From Macrophomina tecta (lineage: Eukaryota > Ascomycota > Dothideomycetes > Botryosphaeriales > Botryosphaeriaceae): 64,000 bases of DNA. The stretch covers positions 1,922,001 through 1,986,000 of the forward strand of contig JAKSGN010000033.1 in the NCBI GenBank assembly GCA_024180945.1. Direction: 5' to 3'. The notes below the pieces were generated by a model, which saw only the letters and a program-made list of their open reading frames with translations, had not been told where the DNA came from and made no database searches. A program made the position numbers and the translations under genes. Of the stretch, positions 1 to 11,200 are shown one piece after another; position 1 is the stretch's first letter, and each line of letters opens with the position of its first letter.

Positions 1-500
1 GTGGTGTCAATGGAGTTGGAGGAGGTGATGGGCGTATGTTCGGGGGCTTCGGGGTTCTCGTCGACGAGTATGCTGGAGGGCGATATCGACTTGTCCACGT
101 CCAGGACCGAAGGACGGGCGGCGTTGGGGATCAATGCAGTTGCGCGCGACATGAGCAGCACGAGCATGGGGCGGACGTATTTGCCCTCGGACTGGGTGTA
201 GTATTTCGCGACCGTATCGAGGGTAGGGTGTCCGGAGCCAAGTAATTGACGTATATTCTTGGTGAGAAACTTCATCTCCTTCGCGACGCTGCGCAATGGG
301 TCGACGGAGATAGGCGCAGACGGGTCCGGCGCGGCGCTGTTGAAAATCTGTTGAGCAGCGGCAGCGGCAGCAGCCCAGTTTGAGCCGTCGCGCCGCCTGG
401 AGGGGTGGAAGTAGGCAGAGACTCTGGGCATAGAAGAAATGGCGGAGGGGGACCGTAAGCATCTTGCGCAGAGCGGTGTCCGCGGGCGATGAGCAGCCAT
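1..500 (-). CDS. COQ1: Hexaprenyl/polyprenyl diphosphate synthase, N-terminal part (runs off the window)
   Basis: This is the first 166 codons of a trans-polyprenyl diphosphate synthase that builds the isoprenoid tail of ubiquinone at the mitochondrial inner membrane. The ATG at 498-500 opens a frame that stays open to base 1. The first 45 or so residues are Arg/Ser/Ala-rich with almost no acid residues, as expected for a mitochondrial presequence. They are followed by the family landmark DPLRSVAKEMKFLTKNIRQL and then GSGHPTLDTVAKYYTQ and EGKYVRPMLVLLMSRA, which match the first helices of Coq1. The aspartate-rich catalytic motifs lie beyond the window edge. An acidic, proline-containing insert follows the RPMLVLL helix, as in other fungal Coq1. 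The gene is divergent from the VMA12-like gene, with 296 bp between start codons. Identity is secure; completeness cannot be judged. Confidence 0.88.
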   Translation of the reverse strand, partial: MAAHRPRTPLCARCLRSPSAISSMPRVSAYFHPSRRRDGSNWAAAAAAAQQIFNSAAPDPSAPISVDPLRSVAKEMKFLTKNIRQLLGSGHPTLDTVAKYYTQSEGKYVRPMLVLLMSRATALIPNAARPSVLDVDKSISPSSILVDENPEAPEHTPITSSNSIDT

Positions 501-796
501 GGCACTCTGGGCCAGCGCCGGGACTCGTGATGCGCGGGAAGCCATTGTCGGTGCTGGCGCAGGGCGGGGAGAGGCGAATTGAGAGGAGCCCGGGGTGCGC
601 TGGACCGGGAGGTGTCGCAGACGTTCAGTGTTGCGGACTGCGAGCAAAACGGTTTACACGCGAGTGACCTAACCAACGGCGCGAGGCGGGAAAATCGAGC
701 AGGGATCTGGCGCCAAGGAGCCCGCGCGCCTCGATAGCTCCGTCTGAGCTTCAGAGCCGCAGTCAATCAAGTCTCCACAACATCTGCTCCGCCAAC
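501..796. promoter_or_regulatory. Shared divergent promoter of COQ1 and the VMA12-like gene
   Basis: The 296 bases separate two start codons facing away from each other, so both promoters and 5' leaders must lie here. I see no convincing TATA box or known operator. The stretch is GC-rich. Its role is inferred from the gene arrangement. Confidence 0.5.
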
Positions 797-1688
797 ATGG
801 TCCTCCTCACCATGACGCCGCCCATCGTGGCGGCCATCCGGCGCTGCGCGGCCACCGTCGACGCCGAGCAGCTGCGCCAGCTGCAGCTTGACGGCGAGCC
901 GCAGCTCAGCGACCCAGCGCCGGGCAAGCCCATCTCGCATGCCCAGCTAATCGGCATATCCGACTTTCTGAAAGCGAGCGCGGGCCCGCGAGCCGCCAGC
1001 CAAGCCGAGCAAGCTGTAGCTCCCGCTGCTCTTAACCATCTCCTGCGTGGCTCGAGGCTATACGTCCCGCCTCCGCCGCCAAAGCCCGAACCAGTACGTG
1101 TCGCGTTGCTCCAACGGGCCTCCGTGTGCTGACGCTTTTTCGTAGAGCAACGAATACAAAGAGTTGATGGCCCGCCTGCGGCGTGAAGAAGAAGCCCGCG
1201 CATACGAACGCATGATCAACCCACCTCCGCCCACCGAGGCCTTCGCCCAACGCTTCCCCAGTTCCAATGCTTACACGTTCGCCGGTGGCATGAATAGCTT
1301 CAGCAGCAAGGATGAGGATGACGAGCTCACATATGCCGATATTAACAGGCAGCTTGCACTCATCGTCAACGTTTTGGTGTCCATAATTGCGTGCAGTGTC
1401 GCATTATGGGTTGCCGCGCGATACTGGAGCACGCCGGCCCGGCTGGCGCTGAGCATGACGGGCAGCGGAGTGGTGGCGATCGCCGAGGTGGCCATCTACA
1501 TGGGATACTTGAGGAGAATCAAAGAGGCGAAGGCCGAGGAGAAGAAAAGGCCGGAGATCAAGGAGGTCGCGGAGACCTGGGTAATTGAGGGGAGCAATGA
1601 GAAGGTGACTACCATCACCCAAAGGGCGGCAGTGAGCAAGGAGGAGGGAGACGCAGTAAGACAGCGGAAGGGAAAGCAGAAACAATAA
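797..1688 (+). CDS. VMA12: V-ATPase assembly factor Vma12/Vph2 (TMEM199-like)
   Basis: The product is an ER membrane protein of the Vma12 family, which helps assemble the V0 sector of the vacuolar H+-ATPase. Exons are 797-1093 and 1146-1688, giving 279 residues; the 52-nt intron has a GTACGT donor and TAG acceptor and restores the frame. The N-terminal half is soluble and cytosolic in character, with a Pro run (LYVPPPPPKPEP) at the exon junction followed by NEYKELMARLRREEEARAY, the most typical stretch of the family. Two hydrophobic segments follow near residues 165-190 and 197-216 (LALIVNVLVSIIACSVALW and a segment ending VAIYMGYL). A charged Lys/Glu-rich tail ends the protein. The hairpin of two membrane spans with a charged C-terminus fits Vma12 well. 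No retrieval motif is visible at the C-terminus. Confidence 0.85.
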
Positions 1689-2731
1689 ATGCCGAACAGT
1701 AAATGTCAAAGATGTTCTATTCACCGTTACTCTCCTGCCTGGTCCCACTATTTGGAGTGTCACTAAGCTTCAAGGCAGTCTTTTGTGCTCTATATGAAAG
1801 AAATCCCTTTCCTCGCCCCTCTCTGTTGGTTGCTAAAGTGTCTCCGAGGTAAAGATTAAGGTAAAGTTCGAGGCACTGTATTTGATGTCACTTCCTCGAT
1901 TTTGCCGCGATCAGAAAACCTCGAGACAAATCCTCTCTGGGCTATTTCCCGTGCGCAATCCGCCAGGAGCGCGCTAGTATCCTGTATCAGTGCCTTTACT
2001 TTCCCAAACAAGCCCATCATTCTTCGGAAGATATCTTCCTCTTCTCGTCAGTCCCTAGCATTCACGAGCTCCGGTGCCTCGGCACATGAGCTTGACCCTA
2101 ATTCACCCAATTTGGATAATGTTCACACGGACTGGAGCCTTCTTCGTTACTCTGCTGAGTCGATCCGTATCCAGAGTATCTCGTAGACTTCAGTGTCGGC
2201 GGGTATCGCATATCTGGCATGCTTGTCAATGTCTCCGCTGAGCCGCTGATCAAAGAAGACGTGCTCCCTGAGCGCGAATTGTAAGGCGTGGTCATATGAT
2301 GCAATGAAACCGTTGTTCTTGCGTAGGGCTTTTGAGAGCGTGCTTCTTGGTAGTTTAGAAAGCCGTTCGAAGATCAGAGTAGGAACTTCAATACGGGTCT
2401 GCTGTTTAATGTGAGTGACAATGATGGAGGCATGGCCACCAGGATTGATGGCATCTGAGAGCATCATTTGCAGACCTGCTTCGGCATCCTGTGACACAAG
2501 GTTTGAAAGCTTGCTGAAGACTGTGCAGCCATGAGACACCGCACTCATAGGCTTGCCGGTTGTGCTTCACGAAGATCCATTTCCATTGTATTAGGCCACA
2601 AGGTATTTCTTGGCCCTATATGCAGTCCTCGACGTACCTTCTATGCCCGGGGTATATCAACTCAAACCTACTCCATGCCCGTGAACCCCAGTCTATAAGA
2701 GATGGAAAGGAGATAATGCGGCAATCTTCCT
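1689..2731. other. Intergenic stretch with coding-like minus-strand fragments
   Basis: Between the stops of the convergent VMA12-like and Sas2-like genes lie about 1.04 kb. The minus strand carries two stretches that read like protein, at 2548-2147 and about 2055-1860, described separately. The remainder looks like 3' UTR sequence. Confidence 0.5.
1860..2548 (-). pseudogene. Possible unrecognised gene or gene remnant (two coding-like blocks)
   Basis: Block one (2548-2147, 133 codons from an ATG) reads as an ordinary globular sequence with helices such as IFERLSKLPRSTLSKALRK and HALQFALREHVFFDQRLSG, then stops. Block two (about 2055-1860) contains FRRMMGLFGKVKALIQDTSA and LLADCAREIAQRGFVSRF in an open frame. 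I could not find one splice arrangement joining them in frame. A short two-exon gene, an unannotated exon structure, or a decayed copy are all possible. I recognise no family. The antisense ORF at 1902-2186 covers part of block two and is less protein-like. Confidence 0.3.
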
Positions 2732-4088
2732 TCAATCGCCGCCGCCTTCCTCTCTCCTTTCTTTGCTCGTCCATTGCACGGTCAGCGCCGACGCATCGAC
2801 TGGCGGCATCAAGCCCACTCCGTTCTCGAGGGCCCATCTGCGTACCTTGGCCTTGTTCATGACCGGCACCTCTTCTGGACCGGAATTATTCTTTTTAGCC
2901 GTGTTCGGTCGACGTTCTACCACCTTCATTTCCTTCAGCGTGGCAACTATATCCTCGAGCAGAATGTACGTTGCATCGCTGATGTCGCGCAGCGTGACAT
3001 TGCGCTTCACTGGGACCGAGAGGATGTACCGCGCAATCGTGGCAGACCAGTACGCCATGTATCCACGTCTACCGAGCTCAGACAGAGCTACCCAGGGTTT
3101 TAGAATCCATTCTCTTTTCAGGAGCACGGAGAAGAGTGAGAAAGGTGGAAAGATGAGCACTTACGCTTCTCCGGCCCACCTATACGGCCTTCTCTTCTGC
3201 TCAACTCATAACTGACACCCATCAACATTTGACCGAGTCCCTGTTTCTGCCAGGGTGGAAACACCAAAATGCAAGCCAAATTATTATTATCCCAGCTCAT
3301 CTTCTCCTTGCTGAAGAAACCTATGACCTGACGTCCACCTGTGGCGGGATTGGTGCTGACGAGCAAGTAGTAAAGGAAGGTCGTGACGTCGTAAAAGACA
3401 GACTTCGTGTCGAGGAATAGCTTGCCGAAGAGGGACAGATTCTGTGAGTAGAGCTGCGGGGCAAATTGGCGTTCAGTACGTGTTCACCCATGGATCATAA
3501 TGGACTACTGCAGAAGAAACGCACCTTGTGCTCCTCACCGTCCACCTCATGAATCGAATAGCTGTCCTTGGCGTATATCTGCATGCCGGGGGGCGGTGTA
3601 TCTTTTAGATTGCATACTTTCTGGTGCATCTGTCAGCAAAAGCCGTGCTGCACAAGTCCAGGCTCGCATGAGCTCACCGTGTGCCCGAGAAAGGGTATAA
3701 GCTCCTTCGAGTACTTGAAGCACCACTGGCACACGTATAACCGCTCAATGCGGCGGCCGGCCAGCTCCTCTGGGTAGAAGGACGGGTACCAGGGCTTGAC
3801 AAGCAGGTCTCCCAAGACCACGTTCAGCACGTTGGGTTCCATGGCGGCAGGACGCTGTTGTTGTTGTTGTTGCTGCTGCGGCTGCGGCTGTTGCTGCTGG
3901 ATTGGCTGGGGCGGCTGCTGCTGGATTGATTGCTGAAGCGGCGCGCTTGTCACGTTCGGCGTAGCCATGGTCGAGATGGTTGCGGGGGCGGCGTTGTCCG
4001 CGGAGGAGGGAGCAGCGACTGGGGCCGGGAGGGCAGCAGGCGCGCCATTGGGGCTCGCGCCTGGTTGCGAAGGGGTCTCGGAGCCCAT
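2732..4088 (-). CDS. SAS2: MYST-family histone acetyltransferase, Sas2-like
   Basis: This is a nuclear lysine acetyltransferase of the MYST family; the lack of a chromodomain and the short length point to the Sas2 group (H4K16 acetylation in yeast). Exons are 4088-3678, 3620-3525, 3453-3165 and 3087-2732, giving 383 residues. The acceptor at 3621 was chosen because it yields the MYST zinc finger C120-x2-C123-x12-H136-x3-C140. The catalytic domain has the autoacetylated-lysine context LFLDTKSVFYDV (K186), the catalytic Cys in LACILVF (C230), the acetyl-CoA loop QKQGLGQ (238-244) and the catalytic Glu in GGPEKPLSELG (E264). The N-terminal 90 residues are Pro/Ala/Gln-rich with a polyglutamine tract (around 3850-3935). 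No ATG lies upstream in this frame before a stop at 4251; an ATG at 4317 in another frame could be used only with an extra intron. Confidence 0.85.
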
Positions 4089-5095
4089 GGGAGGCGGTGG
4101 TGTGTTTGGCCGGCCCTTCACATGGTGAGTCGTGCTGGCGGCTGGGCGAGGCGTTTCTCTGCTGTGAGGTTGGCCGCGCACGTCGCGCGCTCCGCCGCCA
4201 AGTGTGGCGCGTCTCGTGCCCTGGCTGCCGCTCGGGCGGCCCCCGCCGCTTCACCACGTCCATCATTCCGAGTACGATCGTCAGGAGCACAAACTGTTCA
4301 TCTAGTTGAAGAAGCATAATGCATTTATTCCCACTCTGATCTCATATACTGCAGCATTCAGTGCCGGTGTCATGTTCCGCTAGAGACTCTATGCTCCGCT
4401 GCCTCCGCCGAACTCTTTCTTCTCGTCGGCATTCTCTGAGGGCTTCCTCAAACTTTGGGAGTGCCCTTTTTACAGTGGTTTTCTCTATATGACTCCGATT
4501 TGCTTCTGTTTTACTTTATTCCAAGTTTGATTGTTCTTCAGCCTCTCCGTCTCCGACTACGTTCGTCCAGAGCATCTTTCGAGTATAAGATAGACTACAG
4601 CAGCTATCTTGCCCGGAAAGAATCGACCACGCCTGATGTGTGCTGCTGACTGCTGCAGCGCTTTGGACGGTGTTCATTGGCGTCGGATACGCTGCATTTT
4701 CATCACTTCAAGAGCGCCCACCCCTTCTATCCTTTGAGGCGAGAAGCAGTTCGTTGCTGTCTGCGAATCCTATCGATCGATACTTGAGGAGCTTCAAAGC
4801 CCAAGACCAAATCTAGCCAAAATCCCAGCCAAAGTTTGTCTGCTGGTGTGGCGCACCCAGCCAAGGCAACCCTCAAACCGACACCTCCCTCTCATGTCGT
4901 TTTCCTTTTCACAGGCTTCCTTTAGAGCTCACGCGGAGATGTAAATCAAGTACGAGCAAGGTGCCCGCTTCCAGCTTGACAGTTTATCCAAAGCTCAGAA
5001 GGAAAACGAAGCACGACTTCTCGAAAGATTCTTTCCGAAAGCCTCACCCCTTCATAACGCCCAATAAGCCCAACGGTCCTGCGAACCATGCATTC
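4089..5095. other. Promoter region of the Sas2-like gene; no gene seen
   Basis: About 1 kb lies between the stop of the BTB gene and the start of the Sas2-like gene, both on the minus strand. Short open frames (for example 4455-4649 and 4961-5179 on the plus strand) show no protein-like composition. I take it to be 3' UTR of the BTB gene plus promoter and leader of the acetyltransferase gene. Confidence 0.5.
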
Positions 5096-6100
5096 TTAGG
5101 AAAGGCGAAGTCTGAACGCATATTGTCCAGGGGCATGATCCGGAAGGCGCGGAGACTTGCGCTTAGGCGTCGTGGGTGAAGTCTTTGTGCTGGAGTTGCC
5201 AGAGCTCAAAACCTCCGTTTGCTCCCGCAGAACAGGGGCAACGCGCCTGAGAATATCTGCTGCTAATTCTTGGTTCTCGAGCAGTATTTTGGTCGTTTCT
5301 TCGGCTGATACGATGGCCTCCAAATTCGTCTGCACGTGGGAGATGACAGCAGCGCGAAGATCAACGTCGAAATACGGAGTCCCGCGGTAAACGCAGGTAG
5401 CAATACTCAACATGAGTTCCGGGTCCTTCACGGCCTGGAAACGACCAAAGAAGACGGTGGCGATCTTGGCCTGGAGCTCGGGAATGGCATACTGCTCAGG
5501 GAAGTCAGCTAAAACTAAGTTATTGGGTGAGAAAGATCTTCCTTACCTTGTCTGCTGCAGCGTAGAGGCAAACGATATCGAGGAAGCTCTTGCGCATGTC
5601 CTCCTGGGACAGCTCTTGGGTCAAATCGTGGGGCTGGAGAAGAGTGACATTGACGCCGTAAAGGTGCTGTAAAATGCCCTCTAAAATGCCGAAATCTTCT
5701 GCGAGACTGATTTTTCCGCTTGCGGTTTCCTTCACTTATCGTCACTGTGTATCCTGCAAGTCGTGATCATTTCACCTACAGCAAAGCCAAGGCGAAGACA
5801 CGAGTGGAAGAACTTGGATCGTGAGCAAACACTGAGGATATGAGAGGTTTATTTAGCAATCTGCGTCTGCCGTGCATTGAGATAAGAGGATAGGAACACT
5901 TACATAGCGCGGTGGGCTTGAATCTCTTCCTCGCCATTGCAGACTATGACCAAATCCGACCACTCTTTGCTGGCCCACAAGCTTTGATGTAGTGTCAGAT
6001 ATTCAGGTTGGTAGTTTCGGAGGTTGCAAGAAGACACTTACAGGCCAGGCACGTCTTCAATGCGCTCGGCGCGTGACGTCTGTTGCTGATGGCTCGACAT
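5096..6100 (-). CDS. BTB/POZ domain protein
   Basis: The protein carries one BTB/POZ fold, a dimerisation and Cullin-3 adaptor module; in filamentous fungi many such short BTB proteins are uncharacterised. Exons are 6100-6042, 5981-5904, 5831-5780, 5729-5547 and 5491-5096, giving 255 residues. Introns are 60, 72, 50 and 55 nt and all restore the frame. BTB landmarks in order: EWSDLVIVCNGEEEIQAHRA (β1-β2-α1), VCSRSKFFHSCL, GFAETASGKISLAEDFG across exon 3-4, then ILEGILQHLYGV and LYAAADKYAIPELQAKI. The C-terminal 60 residues are Ser/Thr/Lys/Pro-rich (TSPTTPKRKSPR) and probably disordered and nuclear-directed. There is no BACK, Kelch or zinc-finger region. The small 50-nt intron at 5730-5779 was picked over an alternative 26-nt one because it restores the conserved GF(A/K)E-x-x-x-G-x-I-x-L pattern. 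Confidence 0.8.
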
Positions 6101-7159
6101 GGCGTAGTACAGTCATCAGTCTGCTCAGATATGTGGTGGAGGGGTGTGGATGTTGAGGAATGGTTTTGTTTGGTGAGCGAAAGTCTAAATATTCGTTGTA
6201 GAGGGCAGCAATGCGAAGGCCGTTTTGGCGAGCCGGAGTGAAGCGCTCATTTTACTCCTTCCGTACCTCACTTTCGTTGATCAGATGCACGAGCAGTCTC
6301 ACTGTTAAATGGGCGTCACGAGTGAAGATGTGAAGCGCGGTCCACCTTCGTCGGCCACCTTTTCAGCGAACATCATGGTCTGGCCAACAGCGAAATCATC
6401 CATGTAGCTGAAAAGGCAGAAGTGCCCTATGAAGAGACGGTGATGACAAAAATGCAAGGTTAGTCTATATTTCTTGCACAAAGAAGGCAGGCTCAGGTTT
6501 CTCAATGGAGAAGTCTCCAGGGGGCGCTGTCGCAATCAGCTGAATGCCAACACCATGAATATGAGAGTCTTCAATCTGTAGCCCTTGCGGGTCAATGCAC
6601 CCTATGGTGAATAACCCCCTGGATGAAATTATTACGGCGCTAGAGCAAAAGGACAAGAGGATGCTCTGTCGGAGCCAGTTCAAACAGTACGAGTCCACTT
6701 TGACATCGTTCCGATGTGTTTGACCTCATTTTAATCTAGCCACACAGTAACACCTGGCAGCTGGGGCGGCTATGGTACCCCGACCGAAGGCGAGACGTAA
6801 CCAGGAGGCTGAAGGCTTCTTTCGTGGCGGAATTTATGTATGGGCTCACGCCTAGGCGAGTTCACTTCCTGATCGGGTGTTTGCAACCTGGCCTGAGGGA
6901 GCCACTCAGCTAAGTTCACATATTCCGTTGTTTTCGGGCAGCGCTGGCGGTTTCGAACTTATACGGCGCACGCCATGAAGGACAGAAATTTCACCACAGC
7001 CACATGAATGGCTGGGTTCTCATTCTCTCTCTATATGTGTGTATATATATATGCCACTAATCCCTCCACCCTGGGGTATACCTTTTGGTAATATGCAGCC
7101 ATGCGTCCCCCATACCCGCGAAAACGCCAGACCGGATGCAATCCACCTCACTCCCAAAA
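6101..7159. other. Intergenic stretch between two minus-strand genes
   Basis: About 1.06 kb holding the promoter of the BTB gene and the 3' end of the BRCT gene. It contains a coding-like minus-strand fragment (6698-6305, listed separately) and a short TA-alternating run near 7034-7052. Nothing else is recognised. Confidence 0.45.
6305..6698 (-). pseudogene. Possible gene fragment of unknown family
   Basis: On the minus strand an open block (6698-6465) ends in HGVGIQLIATAPPGDFSIEK and PEPAFF. It is followed by a GTGCAAG donor-like site, an ideal fungal branch site (GACTAAC, near 6472) and two AG acceptors. A second block then reads SYMDDFAVGQTMMFAEKVAD up to a stop at 6305. No ATG start is found upstream and the two blocks do not join cleanly in phase. 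This suggests a truncated or decayed gene, or a gene whose first exon I missed. I do not recognise the family. Confidence 0.25.
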
Positions 7160-8236
7160 TCACGATTTCTCCTTTTGCGTGGCGATTTCCGACCTGAACA
7201 TACCATAAACACTCTTCTGTCCCGCCGGTGCGATCCTCAGGTTCGAAAAGCCTGCCTCTGGCAAGCGCTTGCCAGCCCGGACACTCTCGACCACCCACTC
7301 CACACCCACGTACTTTATGCCTTTTCCGCCGATACGCGTGATCTCCTTTTGCAACTTTCCTCCAGCAAGCCCGCCGCCGGCTCCACCGTCACCGCTGCGA
7401 CCCAGAATCACGCGTGTCACGGTGCGCCGTCCGAGAGCAATGGACGTATTAGCACCATGGGCCGCAAGCATGATTTTGAGTTTGTGGTCGGAGATTGTAG
7501 GTGCTGTCGAACCATTGATGTAGAAATAAAGCCCGCGGAAGATCTGCTTGTCTGACGTGGGAGGCACATGCCCAAGAGTCTCCACCTCAGCGGAACTTCC
7601 CTTAGGATCGTGGTGGCGCTTCCCTGCAGAGGCCCCTGTTTGGTCCACGGCCTTTCCCGCCTGCCCGTTTGTTGCGAAGCTTGTCTTCTCGACGCCCTTG
7701 CTACACATCCCTTGGCCCTTAGACCGATGGCCATCGAGGTCCAGCTTCTCCTTCTTGCTTGCGTGCCCCATGAACCCCCAGATGGCCAGCTGCCCTTTGC
7801 CCCTCAGCCCAGGCGCTCCTCTCTCCCAGTCACCGTTTTCCTTGCGACCGTCCTGCCCAAAGGCCTCACTCCCGGCCCCCACAGTGTCCGAAAGCGGGAC
7901 GCCAACGTCCGTGCCGCCGCCAAACTGTGCCGCAAGCTTAGCATTGCGGGACTCGCGCCAGGATGTGCTCCCCGCCAGACGATTGTCGGCGCGCTGATGG
8001 CCGGTAGAGGATGAGTTCCAGGGATCGAAGTGCTGACGCTTAGTTTCTGCAGAGCGATCAGGCCGCGTGGCCCCCTGGCCTTGAGACGGCAGTTTTCGTG
8101 AAGAAGCTGACGCGCGGGGTGGCAAGGGTTGCGCCGAAGGCGGAGGAGATTCTGACGGATCCCGCTCCGGAGACTGTTTCGGGCCGTACGGGTTGACGAG
8201 ACGATGGGGAGGCCGGGTCGGGCGGTCTGGGGGCAT
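7160..8236 (-). CDS. Single-BRCT-domain protein (putative DNA damage response)
   Basis: The 358-residue intronless product has one BRCT domain at its C-terminal third, a phosphopeptide- or protein-binding module of DNA repair and checkpoint proteins. Visible BRCT features are FRGLYFYINGSTAPTISDHK (β1 and start of α1), the Gly-rich HGANTSIALGRRTVTRVILG, and IKYVGVEWVVESVRAGKRLP with the conserved Trp of helix α3. The domain ends in GQKSVYGMF, which recurs in a family I know from Pezizomycotina genomes. The N-terminal 230 residues are Pro/Ser/Gly-rich and low in hydrophobics, so probably disordered. The frame is open upstream to 8332 but only through a GTG; ATG 8234-8236 is the first proper start. 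It resembles the BRCT of Rev1 but has no polymerase domain. Confidence 0.75.
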   Translation of the reverse strand: MPPDRPTRPPHRLVNPYGPKQSPERDPSESPPPSAQPLPPRASASSRKLPSQGQGATRPDRSAETKRQHFDPWNSSSTGHQRADNRLAGSTSWRESRNAKLAAQFGGGTDVGVPLSDTVGAGSEAFGQDGRKENGDWERGAPGLRGKGQLAIWGFMGHASKKEKLDLDGHRSKGQGMCSKGVEKTSFATNGQAGKAVDQTGASAGKRHHDPKGSSAEVETLGHVPPTSDKQIFRGLYFYINGSTAPTISDHKLKIMLAAHGANTSIALGRRTVTRVILGRSGDGGAGGGLAGGKLQKEITRIGGKGIKYVGVEWVVESVRAGKRLPEAGFSNLRIAPAGQKSVYGMFRSEIATQKEKS

Positions 8237-11200
8237 TGTTGGAGTTAGCGGAGCAGGAGAGGCATTGAGAGGACTGACAGGTGAAAGAAGAGTCGACAGA
8301 CATAGGTAGCTCACGCGGTAACACGCGTCCACGTGCTTGGGCTAGCAGCCATGACATCACCGCGGCAACCAATCGGGCAGGCTGAAGGAAGAGGCCGCGC
8401 GGCGCAACTCAAATAGAACCCCAAGCCCTTATACCGCCCACCCCCTCGCCCTCTGTCCTCTTGCTTGGGCCTGCGCATGCCTCCTTGGCGGGGCGCTCTT
8501 GAGGGTAGACTTCGTCGTCGTCTGCCGCGGGACACGCGACCAGCGTTCGTGTGGTGATTGCCACAACGGCGCTTCCCTCCCGTCTGTCCTCCCAGGCGAT
8601 CTCCTTCTTCAGCGGACGGACCAAACGTTATTTCCATGTCTTCCTGCATGTTCGCCAATCTCAATCCGCTTTCGTCTACTTGTGATGGGCTGTGCTTGCC
8701 TCCGCCGCTGCAAGCGCTCAGAAAATCCCCCTCCACACGCGAGCGGGAATACATTAGGCTGATAGCGAGCCACTGTCACGCCTAACTCGATGGGGCTGTC
8801 GCAGCATCGCAGAGCCCACCTCTTGCGCCCCTCATTCACGGACCTGGACGAAACCCCCCGGTAACAAGCAGAAATGGGTGTCTCCGTTCGCACTCCACTG
8901 TTCGCCTACAAGCAGGTCCCCACAGGCAATGCTCTCGTCGACTGCTAGGGCGAGGCCGAAGGAAATTCGTCGCGCTGCCCTTCTCCTCAGGCGCAGAAAG
9001 CAGTTCAGGCAGATCTTCCTCGGCTGTGGTCGCTCACGTTCACGCTGATCCCTTCATCCGACGTCTTCCGACCGCCTTCGCCACTCCCTGTCGGGAAACC
9101 TTGGCCTGGCGGATCCTCTTGGTCCATCGAAACATCGAAGTCAAGAGCTTGGGCATTTCCTTTAACGCTGACCGGTCTGCTACCCAGATGCGTTTTGCAA
9201 TGCAGAGCGCTATGGGCGGCTGCCCGCCTTGCGGCCGAGAGATGCTCTGTCGCGCCACCTGCTCTGCCTACATGGCACCTTTCTGTCCGCTCCACCTGAC
9301 TGCGACCCCTCGACTAGTGCGGACCGCGGAGGGAGCTCTGCCTCCGCTAGGGCCCGCTTGCGTGCGCGGTATCCGGCAAGCGCCCGTATTGACGGAGTCG
9401 TGCTGTTTCGTCGTGCTCTTTTGGTGGTTCCGCTCAGCGATCGGCTTCCATCACCTGAGCGCTGGGACTCTGGCGAGCGCTCCTGTCTCAGGCGTAGGAA
9501 CATTTGGATCGAGCGTCATGTCGGATGGGGAAGGGACATGCAGAGATCTAGCCTCACGTCGAGCGGAAGCGCGCAGTGCAAGTCATCAGCAGGCGCCCGG
9601 GCCCGTCCATCGGTTCGGAGTTGGCGATTTCTTGGACGGGCACCGAACGAAAGCTTTCCCTCCCGCCCCCTGGCAAGCGCGACGGGAGATATGGCCAGCT
9701 CACGGCCCCCCCATCACGAGGCTGCAGGAGTCGAGCAGCAGCGGCTCCTGTATGCTGCCGTCAGCATTGCTCGCAAAGAAGCATGCCCGGGCCGTCTTAT
9801 ATCCAGCAAATCCGGCATCCGCGTAAACGAAATGCACCTATCACCGAATCATGCCTGCGCCAGCCGGCGAGACGGGGGCTTGGCCCTGCATCGTGAAAGC
9901 GAAGCACGACAGAAAAGAAATAAAAACGAGCAACCGCCGGACGAGCGACCAGCCGGCCCCATTTCGACTGTGCCAACTCCGAGATTGCAAGTACCGCGAG
10001 ACGCCGCCAGTTTGTCACGATTCGCTGGTCCCGAGCTCGGAAGAGAGCCGGTGAAGGCCTCGTACGTAGAGACGACATTAAGCGTGCATTGCAGGAAAGC
10101 ACCTAAGCAAATAGTTCATGCACCCCAGATCCCGCGAGAGCCAGCACGCACCGGCAACTGCGGCCGTTTTAGTGTCACACCACCTCGCGCTAGCTCGCTA
10201 CTCTATCCTCCGGCCCTCTATTGCGCGTGCTCCTGCACTTGTATCCGGATATAGAAGCAGCCGGGGACTTTTGTCCCCAGATCCGCGTCGCAATTATTGC
10301 GCGCACTTATGTCGCCGCCACAGAGGCATTCCCAAAGCCCGGATTTTCGTGGGCGGATGCACGGTGAGTGAGGCCTCTGGGAAGACGCACTGAGCGCATG
10401 CAGGACCGACAGCGAAGGCTAGCCGGCGACACCACAATTAAACATGGGCGACCCGGTATACGGCCTACCAACGACATAGCCAGACGACCATCCTTGCCAA
10501 GCCATCTCCGCTTCTGCTTGGTCTCCCCCGCCGCTTTCATTTGATTCCTCTAATTCTCGGTTGTTCACGCGCGTCTCGCCCAGCGTGATCTCTCTCCTCG
10601 GCCTCTTTTACTGTTTCTCTCCATTCCGCCCACTTCGGAAACAGCTCCTCCGCCCTAGGCCCGGAGCGAGGGGGAGGGGAAAAACATGGAGTCCGGCAAG
10701 CGTTCCCATCCAATCGTTAAAGCCGAACCGCGGCTTCTAGAAATCTTCGGCGGGTAAAGACTGATGGGCCAGCGAGCAGAAGGCCCTTCGTTACATTAGC
10801 ACGCCCGCTAAGCAAAAAAGACAAGACTCAAGGTGAACGTGCCGCGCCGCGCCGGCCGGACGTGCGCCGAGGGCATGAACCCTGACTGCCTTGCCTTTTC
10901 CCCAGAAAGCGGTTCGGCGACCGATGGCCGCAGCGTGGGCCCGGCCTTGCTGTCGTGTGGTAAGAGATCCCGTTGCATGGCGCCCCCATTTCGGCACAAT
11001 GTCTGCCGGGGCCTTGCTTTGGCGCGGAAAAAGCAAGGCAAGGCACCTGCTCAATCTCTTTTCCCTCATCTCAAGCACAACGTACTTCCGGTTTGCTCGC
11101 CACACCTCGGATTCCCGCGGCTCAATCTTCCGTGTCCGCGTCAAGGCCTCTCGCTTTTGCCCTGAATTTCTCGCGGCTTCGGATCGTCCGCACTAGAGAG

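Noticed and set aside
3745..4317. Alternative 190-codon start for the Sas2-like gene
   Set aside because: It is in a different frame from the zinc finger and catalytic domain and would require an extra intron for which no clear sites were seen.
5730..5779. A 26-nt intron in the BTB gene ending at TTGCAG
   Set aside because: Too short for splicing and out of frame; the 50-nt version restores the BTB motif.
9229..10254. 341-codon plus-strand frame
   Set aside because: Composition is Arg/Ser/Pro/Ala-rich with no domain, it overlaps a 266-codon frame in another phase, and it lies in GC-rich DNA where long chance frames are common.
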